Source of the DNA: Nitriliruptoraceae bacterium
GTDB lineage: Bacteria > Actinomycetota > Nitriliruptoria > Nitriliruptorales > Nitriliruptoraceae
Direction of reading: 5' to 3'
Assembly (NCBI GenBank): GCA_003561535.1
Contig: PWWI01000303.1
Coordinates: 1 to 33,048, forward strand
Length of the DNA stretch: 33,048 nucleotides
Shown: positions 9,454-16,363 of the stretch, in pieces
How the letters are laid out: every line of letters begins with the position of its first letter
Position numbering within the stretch: the stretch's first letter is position 1
Notes under the pieces: model-generated
What the model saw: the letters and a program-made list of their open reading frames with translations, nothing else
Database searches by the model: none
Told to the model about the DNA's origin: nothing
Translations under genes and position numbers: made by a program

Positions 9454-10506
9454 TCAGTTGGCGTGGAGCTCCGCGTTCAGCCCGCCCCAGTCCCCACGGG
9501 TGCCGTCGCGCTGGAAGCCCACCACCGCGCCGGACACGGAGTCGCGCCGCAGCAACAACCCGTCGCGTCCCGACAGCTCCGCCGCCTTCACGATCTGCCC
9601 GTCGGGCAGGGTGACCTTGGTGCCGGCGGTGACGTAGAGGCCGGCCTCGATCACGCAGTCGTCGCCGAGCGAGATCCCGATCCCGGCGTTGGCGCCGATC
9701 AGGCAGCCGCTGCCGACGGAGAGGATCTCGGTCCCGCCACCCGACAGGGTCCCCATGATCGACGCACCTCCGCCGATGTCGGAGCCGTCGCCGACGACGA
9801 CCCCGGCGGAGATCCGGCCCTCGACCATCGAGGCGCCGAGCGTGCCGGCGTTGAAGTTGACGAACCCCTCGTGCATCACGGTGGTGCCGGGGGAGAGGTG
9901 CGCGCCGAGCCGGACGCGGTCCGCATCCGCGATCCGTATCCCCGAGGGCACCACGTAGTCGGTCATCCGGGGGAACTTGTCCACCGAGGTGACCCTGAGC
10001 CGCTGGCCGACGCGCGCGTGCTCGAGCTGGAGAGCGTCGAAGGTGTCGGGGTCGCAGGGGCCCTCGTCGGTCCACACCACGTTGCTGAGGATCCCGAAGG
10101 AGCCGTCGAGGTTCGCGCCGTGGGGGCGCAGCTGGCGGTTGGAGATCAGGTGCAGGCGCAGGTAGACGTCGTGAGCGTCGACGGGCGGTGCGCTCAGATC
10201 CTCGACGAAGGTCGCGACCGGCACCCGCTCGGTGCGCGTGGGAGCGGGCCGCAGCGCCGCATCGGCGGTGACCGCGGAGACCGCTCGGGCCACGGGATGG
10301 TCGGCGTTCAGGTCGGTGCTGCGGAGGACCTCCCGGGTCAGTGGGTAGGTCGCGGTGCCACTGCGGTGTCGAAGCGTCGAGGCGATCGCCACCGCCTCAC
10401 CGGCGTCCCCGCCCGCCACGGCCAGTGGGTACCAGGTATCGAGGATGCGGTCGGAGCCGGCCACCCGGGTGGCCAGGCCGATCCCGAGGGCGGCGAAGGT
10501 CGTCAT
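9454..10506 (-). CDS. dapD: Tetrahydrodipicolinate N-succinyltransferase DapD
   Basis: About 350 residues. It transfers succinate from succinyl-CoA to tetrahydrodipicolinate in the succinylase branch of lysine synthesis. The N-terminus after the chosen start, GIGLATR...ILDTWYP, matches the actinobacterial DapD type. The C-terminal half is a left-handed beta-helix with hexapeptide-type turns ([41 protein letters not shown]), and the protein ends GLNAELHAN, as is usual for this group. I chose the ATG at 10506 over an upstream GTG at 10542, which would add 12 low-complexity residues and has no better ribosome site. The operon order is dapD-dapE-comB. Confidence 0.93.
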   Translation of the reverse strand: MTTFAALGIGLATRVAGSDRILDTWYPLAVAGGDAGEAVAIASTLRHRSGTATYPLTREVLRSTDLNADHPVARAVSAVTADAALRPAPTRTERVPVATFVEDLSAPPVDAHDVYLRLHLISNRQLRPHGANLDGSFGILSNVVWTDEGPCDPDTFDALQLEHARVGQRLRVTSVDKFPRMTDYVVPSGIRIADADRVRLGAHLSPGTTVMHEGFVNFNAGTLGASMVEGRISAGVVVGDGSDIGGGASIMGTLSGGGTEILSVGSGCLIGANAGIGISLGDDCVIEAGLYVTAGTKVTLPDGQIVKAAELSGRDGLLLRRDSVSGAVVGFQRDGTRGDWGGLNAELHAN

Positions 10507-10853
10507 GGGTGCGGTTCCGGTCGATGGTGAGGGTGCGGACACGGCGGAGCGTAGCCAGCCCGTGGGCGACGCCCGGCGGGGACCGTCAGCCCGGCTTCCG
10601 ACGGCCGTTGGAACATGGCCGGGACCATGGACCCTCGAGGCATGGGCCTCCTCGTGAGATCAGTCACGAACTCCGGGGTACGACTGCCCTAGGGGGTCGG
10701 TTCGGTCCCGACCACCATGCACGCCAACGGACGGACGTGGCTGTGCTCCCTCCACGGACCGATCCAGCACGTGACACCGCACAGGCGTTACCAAGGCTCC
10801 CACACCCTGTTGTCCGCAGGCCGGAGACCGGTGCGCCGGATCTAGGACAGCAG
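10507..10853. other. 347-bp intergenic region between divergent dapD and the Mo-enzyme operon
   Basis: No convincing gene is seen here. It must hold the dapD promoter and the promoter of the plus-strand respiratory operon. A perfect Crp/Fnr-type dyad lies at 10652-10669 (separate entry). The stretch around 10690-10850 has no recognisable hairpin or RNA gene. The frame open from 10341 passes through it, but its translation upstream of 10854 is not protein-like. Confidence 0.6.
10652..10669 (+). promoter_or_regulatory. Crp/Fnr-type operator candidate
   Basis: TCGTGA, a 6-base GATCAG spacer, then TCACGA form a perfect 18-bp dyad. The core GTGA-N6-TCAC is the standard architecture for Crp/Fnr-family regulators, which often control anaerobic respiration. 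It lies about 185 bp before the Mo-enzyme start. A weak -10-like TAGGGG at 10690-10695 would place the dyad centre near -41.5, a class II activator position. The dyad is seen; the regulator and promoter are inferred. Confidence 0.5.
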
Positions 10854-12551
10854 ATGCCCAAGGTGCAGTTGGAGATCACGCGTCGGACCTTCATGAAGTC
10901 GGGTGTCGCCGCGGGGGTCGCCGGCACCCTCGGGACGCGCGGCATGAAGGGGGCACCGGCCTTCGCCGCCGGGATCGACGAGGGTGCCTGGTACCGCCAG
11001 GGCAGCATCGAGACCACCTACAACGTGTGCGACATCTGTCCGTGGCACTGCGGGCTGGTGGTGCGCTCGGTGGACGGCGTCGTCCGCAAGATCGACGGCA
11101 ACCCCGACGACCCCAAGAGCCGGGGCATGCTCTGCCCGCGGGGTCAGGGCGGGGTGTCGTTCATGTACGACCCCGACCGCCTCCAGGCGCCGATGGTCCG
11201 CACGGGCGAACGCGGCGAGGGCCGGTTCCGCGAGGTCGAGTGGGACTTCGCGCTGGACCTGATCGCCCAGAAGATGAACGAGATCAAGGACCGCTCGGGG
11301 CAGGAGTCGGTCGCGGTCTTCGGGCACACGGCCGGGGACAGCTGGTGGGTGGAGCACCTGGCACAGGCCTGGGGGACCCCGAACGCGGCGAAGCCCTCCT
11401 CCTCGCTGTGCATCTCGCCGCGGGACGAGGCGTCGACGCTCACCTTCGGGTTCCCCGTCGGCGGGCACGAGCCGCTCGACTGGGAGCAGCTCGAGTGCCT
11501 CACCCTGATCGGCAGCCACATCGGTGAGGATGCCCGCAACACCGTCATGCAGGACTTCGCGAACATCCACGGGCGCGCGGGCAAGATCATCGTCGTCGAC
11601 CCTCGACTCTCCAGCGCGGCCACGAAGGCGGACCACTGGCTGCCGATCAAGCCCGGCACCGACACCGCGCTCCTGCTGGCGTGGCTGCACGTGCTGATCA
11701 CCGAGGAGCTCTACGACGCGCCCTACGTCGATCGCTGGACGACCGGCTTCGACCAGCTCGCCGCCCACGTGGCGGAGATGACCCCGGAGTGGGCCGCAGA
11801 GATCACCGATCTCAGCGCGGAGCAGATCCGCGACACCATCCGCACCATGGCGGCGCACGCGCCGCGGGCGGTGATCATGCCCGGTCGGCACGTGACCTGG
11901 TACGGCAACGACACCCAGCGGATGCGCGCCGTCTACCTCGTCAACGCCCTGCTGGGCGCGTACGGGCGCGAGGGCGGGATGTACTTCAACCGCACTCCCT
12001 ACATCGGTGACGTTCCCCACCCGCCCTACGCGGTCGCCGGCAGCGCCGGTGGCTGTGCCGCGGAGCCGAGCGAGGACGAGGAGGACGGTCCGGGCGAGCT
12101 GGCCCCGGGCCCGACGGGCAAGGTGCGGGCCGACGGCGCCCAGGAGCGGTTCCTGCAGGGACCCACCGCGATGCAGGAGCTCATCGAGCCGATGATCTCC
12201 GGTGACCCGTACCGGATCGAAGGGCTGATCTGCTACGGCGTGAACCTGCTGCAGTCGATCCCCAACCCCGAGCGGACCAAGGAAGCGCTGCGCAACCTCG
12301 AGCTGTTCGTCGCCATCGACGTGCTGCCGATGGAGCACATCGAGTGGGCGGACATCGTGCTGCCGGAGGCCACCTACCTCGAGCGGTACGACGACCTGTT
12401 CACGATGGCGCACAAGACGCCCTACATCCACCTGCGGGAGCCGGCGGTCGAGCCGCTCCACGACACCAAACCCGGGTGGTGGATCGCCAAGGAGTTGGGC
12501 GCCCGCATCGGCCTCGACGGGTTCTTCCGATGGGACGACATCGAGGAGTAA
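10854..12551 (+). pseudogene. Molybdopterin oxidoreductase catalytic subunit (PhsA/PsrA-like), N-terminal part before in-frame TAA
   Basis: The first 565 codons of a Tat-exported molybdenum oxidoreductase. The signal TRRTFMKSGVAAG starts near residue 9. A [4Fe-4S] site follows, C59-x2-C62-x3-C66 with C94 in MLCPRG. C186, in SSSLCISP, sits where PsrA/PhsA-type enzymes place the Cys that binds molybdenum. The frame stops at TAA (12549-12551) after FRWDDIEE, but the same frame continues at once with good family sequence to 13154. The full product would be about 766 residues, a normal size. I chose the ATG at 10854 because it leads straight into the Tat signal; a clear ribosome site is lacking. 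A thiosulfate/polysulfide-type substrate is favoured by the rhodanese lipoprotein in this operon, but formate-type use cannot be excluded. Confidence 0.82.
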
Positions 12552-13154
12552 CTCAACACCCGGCTGCGGTCCGTCGGCTCCAGCATCGACGACCTGAGAG
12601 CGAACAACGGCATCATCAAGCAGGAGGGTCGCCCCTTCCTCGAGGACTTCGACGGCTCGAGCCCGTTCCTGACCCGATCGGGCAAGATCGAGCTCTACGC
12701 CCAGAGCCTGGCCAACGCGGGGCTCGACCCGCTGCCGGTGTACGAACCCACCGACGAGCCGCCGGACGGCTACTTCCGGCTGCTGTACGGCCGCCACCCG
12801 GCGCACACCTTCGCCAAGACCCAGAACACGCCGGCGCTGCACCAGGTCTACCCGGAGAACGAACTCTGGATCAACGCCGACGCGGCCGCGGAGCTCGGGG
12901 TCGCCGACGGTGATCGGGTGATGCTCGAGAACCAGGACGGCGCCTCCGACGGCCCCATCAAGGTCAAGGCCACCCAGCGGATCCGCCGCGACGCGGTGTT
13001 CATGGCCCACGGCTGGGGCCACGCCTCGCAAGGTCTGAGGCGGGCCGATGGCAAGGGTGCCAGCGACGCCAAGCTCCAGACCGCCTACAAGCTCGACCCG
13101 GTGTGTGGCGGGGCGGGGCTACGCGTGAACTTCGTGCGCCTCATGGAGGCCTGA
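12552..13154 (+). pseudogene. Molybdopterin oxidoreductase, C-terminal part after in-frame TAA
   Basis: 200 codons in the same frame as the preceding part, ending one base before the ferredoxin subunit. They encode the molybdopterin-dinucleotide-binding domain, with YGRHPAHTFAKTQNTP, NELWINADAAAELGVADGDRV and a closing HGWGHASQGLRR region. Translated through, the junction reads DIEE-stop-LNTRLRSVG. A Tyr codon (TAC) changed to TAA by one base would explain it. No clear ribosome site precedes a start inside the fragment (a GTG at 12738 exists). Without readthrough the enzyme would lack its C-terminal cofactor domain. A sequencing error is equally possible. Confidence 0.8.
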
Positions 13155-13155
13155 C

Positions 13156-13941
13156 ATGCGACAAGCGTTCCTCCTCGACCTGACCCAGTGCATCGGCTGC
13201 ACCGGGTGCGTGGTGGCCTGCAACACCGGGAACGAACTCGGTGAGGACACCAACTACATCGCGATCGGTGACCACGAGCGGGGCACCTTCCCGGAGGTGG
13301 TGGCCGGGATCGACAACCACCGCTGCTACCACTGCACCGAGGCGGCCTGCGTCAACGTGTGTCCGACCGGCGCGCTGTTCCAGGAGGATGGCCTCACCCG
13401 CATGAACGCCGATGCGTGCATCGGGTGCCAGTACTGCGTGCAGGCCTGCCCCTACGACGTGCCCAAGATGGTGAACGGGGTCTCGACCAAGTGCGATGGC
13501 TGCCGTGACGTGACCCGGGCGGGCGGCAGCCCCTGGTGCGTGCAGACCTGCCCGAGCGATGCCCTCCGCTACGGCCGCCGCGAGGAGATCGCGGCCGAGG
13601 CGCACCGCCGTGCGAGCGTCATGCGTGCGAAGTACCCCAACGCCCAGGTGTACGGGGAGAGCCAGACCGGCGGCCTCGGGATGATGGTCGTGATCCCCGA
13701 GGACCCGGACACGATGGGGATCCCCGCCGACCCCGCCATACCCACGGTCACCGAGGCCTGGCAGGACTTCGCCCAGCCGATCGGCGTCGGCGCCATCGCC
13801 CTGACCGTGGCCGGCGCCGGGGTCGCCGCGGTCATCGCCCGGCGTCACCAGCTCCATGGCGGGCACGAGCACGGGACGGCCGAGACGGCCGAGGCGGTGG
13901 CTGCCAGCGCTGCCGCCGATCAGGATGAGGAGCGGTCATGA
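13156..13941 (+). CDS. Four-cluster ferredoxin-type electron-transfer subunit with C-terminal membrane anchor
   Basis: A 261-residue FeS subunit that passes electrons between the molybdenum subunit and the cytochrome. Four Cys clusters are visible: CIGCTGCVVAC near 12, CYHCTEAACVNVC near 57, CIGCQYCVQAC near 92, and CDGC ... CVQTC near 114-135. One hydrophobic helix (IGVGAIALTVAGAGVAAVIA) at about 208-229 is followed by a His/Glu/Ala tail. That resembles the single anchor of FdnH-type formate dehydrogenase beta subunits more than the soluble PsrB type. It starts one base after the catalytic frame ends and overlaps the next gene by ATGA. Confidence 0.9.
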   Translation: MRQAFLLDLTQCIGCTGCVVACNTGNELGEDTNYIAIGDHERGTFPEVVAGIDNHRCYHCTEAACVNVCPTGALFQEDGLTRMNADACIGCQYCVQACPYDVPKMVNGVSTKCDGCRDVTRAGGSPWCVQTCPSDALRYGRREEIAAEAHRRASVMRAKYPNAQVYGESQTGGLGMMVVIPEDPDTMGIPADPAIPTVTEAWQDFAQPIGVGAIALTVAGAGVAAVIARRHQLHGGHEHGTAETAEAVAASAAADQDEERS

Positions 13942-14660
13942 GCGAGACGAGCGTCGCCGAGGTCGAGGGTGTCGACCGCGAAGGCCAACTCCTGCGCTAT
14001 CGCACCGGTCAGCGCTACATCCATCTGTTGGTCGCCAGCTCCTTCACGGTGCTGTTCCTGACCGGTCTCCCGCTGATCTTCGAGCCGCTGTCCTTCCTGG
14101 CGGCCAACGGCTGGTCCCGGATCATCCACCGCGTGGCTGCGGTCGGGTTCATGGCGGTGCCGTTCCTGTACCTCCTCGTCGACCGACAGGGAGCGAAGGA
14201 GCTGATCGTCGACTCCTTCAGCTACGACAAGGACGACCGCCGCTGGCTGCTCCACATGGGGCAGTACTTCCTCGGCAACGCCGAGGGCATGCCGCCGCAG
14301 GGGCGCCTGAACGCCGGTCAGAAGTTGCACCACGCCTCCGTGATCATCCTCGGGGCCGGGGTGGTGTTCTCCGGGCTGGTGCTGTGGATCTGGGCCGGTC
14401 AGCTCACCGACGTCCAGCTGTCCTGGGCAGCACTCGTCCACAACGTCTCCATGCTGGGCCTCGTCCTCCTGTTGATCGGCCACATCTACTTCACCGTGGT
14501 CTACAAGGCCATCAACGCCATGCACACGGGCTACGTCCCACGCACCGACGCGGAACTCGAGCATGCCAAGTGGGTCGCGGAGATGGACGCGCTGAAGGCC
14601 CGTGAACCCCAGGTGCCGCCGACCGAGCAGGACCCGCCGTCGGGCCCCGGCAACCCGTGA
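13938..14660 (+). CDS. Cytochrome b561/FdnI-type membrane subunit
   Basis: A 240-residue b-type cytochrome with about four membrane helices (near 28-50, 62-81, 132-153 and 163-187). His residues suited to heme ligation are H29, H64, H131/H132, H168 and H182, as in the gamma subunits of formate dehydrogenase-N and the PhsC family. It links the FeS subunit to the quinone pool. The start overlaps the preceding stop by four bases. The last ~45 residues are a charged cytosolic tail. It completes a catalytic/FeS/cytochrome trio. Confidence 0.9.
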   Translation: MSETSVAEVEGVDREGQLLRYRTGQRYIHLLVASSFTVLFLTGLPLIFEPLSFLAANGWSRIIHRVAAVGFMAVPFLYLLVDRQGAKELIVDSFSYDKDDRRWLLHMGQYFLGNAEGMPPQGRLNAGQKLHHASVIILGAGVVFSGLVLWIWAGQLTDVQLSWAALVHNVSMLGLVLLLIGHIYFTVVYKAINAMHTGYVPRTDAELEHAKWVAEMDALKAREPQVPPTEQDPPSGPGNP

Positions 14661-14782
14661 TCCCAGCTGCTCGCGGTGCCCGACGGGCGAGCCGCGCGCT
14701 GCCATCGACCTGCACGTGAACCAAGGACGAGCAACCCCGACCGGTGGGCCCCACCGGCGGACAACCACTGAGAGGATGCATG

Positions 14783-15736
14783 ATGCGCACATCCCGCACG
14801 CGGTCGCTGACTGCGGCCCTGTTGGCACTGGTGATGGTGCTGGCGGCCTGCGGCAACGGCGACAACGGCGAGACCGCTGAGCCGGAGGACGAGCCCCTCG
14901 CCCTCGATCTCGAGGAGGACGCGGAGGAAGCGGTCGAGGAGGAAGAGGAGGCCGTCGAGGAGGAGCCGGCTGAGGAGTTCGACCTCGTCGCTGCGGTCAC
15001 CGAGTACACCGAGACCATCCCCGACGGTTGGATGTTCATCCGCACCGTGGAGGACCTCGAGGAGGCGATCGCAGCTTCGGACCCGGTGCTCCTCGATGTC
15101 AGGACCGCCGCTGAGGTCGAGGAGAACGGGACGATCCCCGGCTCGATCAACATCGACCTCCGTGATCTGGCGCAGAACCTCCAGAACGTCCCGACCGACC
15201 AGCCGGTGTACGTGTTCTGCGCCACGGCGTGGCGTGCCGGTCTGGCCACCTCCGCGCTGCGCATGCTGGGCTACGACAACGTGCTCGGCTTCTCGCCCAG
15301 CGCCCCGGGTTGGGAGGCCGCCGGGAACGAGCTCACGATGGATGTCGAGCCGCTCGTGGACTACGGCGCCCCGGACGTCGAGCCGGAGTTCGTCGCCGCC
15401 GTCGATGAGTTCCTGTCCACCCTGCCCGAGGGCTACCTGACCTTCCCGGGGGCTGACAACGCCCTCGAGGCCCAGGAGGCGGGAGCGGTGCTCCTGGACA
15501 TCCGCCAGCCCGACAACTTCGAGGAGGGCTACGTCGCTGACGCGCTGACGATCCCGATCCGCGAGCTGGCCGCGTCCGACGAGATCCCGACCGACACCGA
15601 CGTGGTGGTGTACTGCCAGACCGCGTGGCGGACCTCGCTCTCGATGCCGATCCTGCACCTGTTGGGCTACGACAACGTCCGCGGGTTCCCAGGTGGGTTC
15701 GACGCTTGGGCCGAGGCTGGTGCCGAGATCTTCTGA
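14783..15736 (+). CDS. Lipoprotein with two rhodanese domains
   Basis: 317 residues. The signal peptide ends LVMVLAAC (lipidated C23), followed by a Glu-rich tether. Two rhodanese domains each carry a catalytic-loop Cys: C146 in VFCATAWRAG and C278 in VYCQTAWRTS. Each is preceded by a typical strand (VLLDVRTAAEVEENGTIPGS; VLLDIRQPDNFEEG). Rhodaneses move sulfane sulfur, for example from thiosulfate or polysulfide, to an acceptor. Placement outside the cell next to a PhsA-type oxidoreductase suggests delivery or removal of sulfane sulfur for that enzyme. The ATG at 14783 is 7 bases after AGAGG; the adjacent ATG at 14780 is the alternative. Both active-site Cys are intact. Confidence 0.88.
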   Translation: MRTSRTRSLTAALLALVMVLAACGNGDNGETAEPEDEPLALDLEEDAEEAVEEEEEAVEEEPAEEFDLVAAVTEYTETIPDGWMFIRTVEDLEEAIAASDPVLLDVRTAAEVEENGTIPGSINIDLRDLAQNLQNVPTDQPVYVFCATAWRAGLATSALRMLGYDNVLGFSPSAPGWEAAGNELTMDVEPLVDYGAPDVEPEFVAAVDEFLSTLPEGYLTFPGADNALEAQEAGAVLLDIRQPDNFEEGYVADALTIPIRELAASDEIPTDTDVVVYCQTAWRTSLSMPILHLLGYDNVRGFPGGFDAWAEAGAEIF

Positions 15737-15754
15737 TCGGCGCTCACCGACGCG

Positions 15755-15782
15755 CTGGGGGCGGCCTTCGGGCCGCCCCCAG
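15755..15782. terminator. 12-bp hairpin with TTCG tetraloop
   Basis: CTGGGGGCGGCC (15755-15766) pairs perfectly with GGCCGCCCCCAG (15771-15782) around a TTCG loop. It follows the rhodanese gene by 18 bases and lies 17 bases beyond the stop of the convergent CMD gene, so it probably ends transcription from both sides. The downstream sequence is only mildly T-rich. Confidence 0.8.
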
Positions 15783-15799
15783 CTGTGTTGGCTCCAGCG

Positions 15800-16120
15800 C
15801 TACTTCCTGGCTGCCAGGACCTCCTCGATCCACTGCAGCCCGGCGATCGCGGTCGGCAGCCCGCAGGTGGTGATCGCCAGCATGGCGACGTGGTGGAGTT
15901 CCTCGGGCGGGACATCGAGGTCGAGCGCTTTGCGGGCGTTGGAGCGCACCGCCCCCTCCGCCAGCGAGCCGATCGCCAGCCCCAGCTTGACCAGCCGCTG
16001 GGTGCGCTCGTCGAGTGGCCCCGCGGCGGCGGTCGCCGCCCCGAGGCCGTCCATGGCGCTCGCCACCGCCGGGAACCGCTCCCGGTAGTCGGCGTAGATC
16101 TCCGGCACGTGCTCGGTCAT
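15800..16120 (-). CDS. Carboxymuconolactone decarboxylase / AhpD-like family protein
   Basis: A 106-residue all-helical protein with the CMD-family pattern: DERTQRLVKLGLAIGSLAEGAVRSNARKALDLDVPPEELHHVAMLAITTCGLPTA in short overlapping segments. Family members with CxxC are peroxidases. This one has a single Cys (ITTCG) and so probably lacks that chemistry. The ATG at 16120 is five bases after GGAGG. It is transcribed divergently from the FeS fusion operon, with shared repeats between them. A much longer open frame continues upstream to 18712 but is shadow sequence. The function is unknown; a redox-protection or accessory role is only a guess. Confidence 0.82.
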   Translation of the reverse strand: MTEHVPEIYADYRERFPAVASAMDGLGAATAAAGPLDERTQRLVKLGLAIGSLAEGAVRSNARKALDLDVPPEELHHVAMLAITTCGLPTAIAGLQWIEEVLAARK

Positions 16121-16188
16121 CTGGTCCTCCACGTCGGCGGTCGAACGCCACGGTAGGCCAGGGTCGGCTCCTTGCGGGCGACCGAGAC

Positions 16189-16233
16189 GTGCGCTGGTCG
16201 GATCGCGATGTGCGCTGGAGCAACATTCCAGCG
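16189..16233 (+). promoter_or_regulatory. Direct repeat plus dyad in the divergent CMD / FeS-fusion intergenic region
   Basis: GTGCGCTGG occurs at 16189-16197 and again at 16210-16218, 21 bp apart (two helical turns). The second copy leads into a dyad, CGCTGGA (16213-16219), 7-base spacer, TCCAGCG (16227-16233). The position between divergent starts (16120 minus, 16364 plus) suggests an operator for either gene. The regulator is unknown. Confidence 0.45.
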
Positions 16234-16363
16234 ATCTCGGGAAGGTCGGTGGTCGTGCAGGGCCGTGTGGCCCTGCCGAGCTTCCAACGGCGGTAGGAAG
16301 GATGGAGCCGTCAGCTCTCCTTCCCCTCCCACCTCCCGTGCTGCGCGCGCCCTCGGAGCCGTC

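Noticed and set aside
12549-12551. The in-frame stop as selenocysteine recoding
   Set aside because: The codon is TAA, not TGA, and it is far from the metal-ligand position, which is Cys186.
10842-13031. A 729-codon minus-strand open frame spanning the broken Mo-enzyme gene
   Set aside because: It is a shadow frame; the plus strand carries the family motifs on both sides of the TAA.
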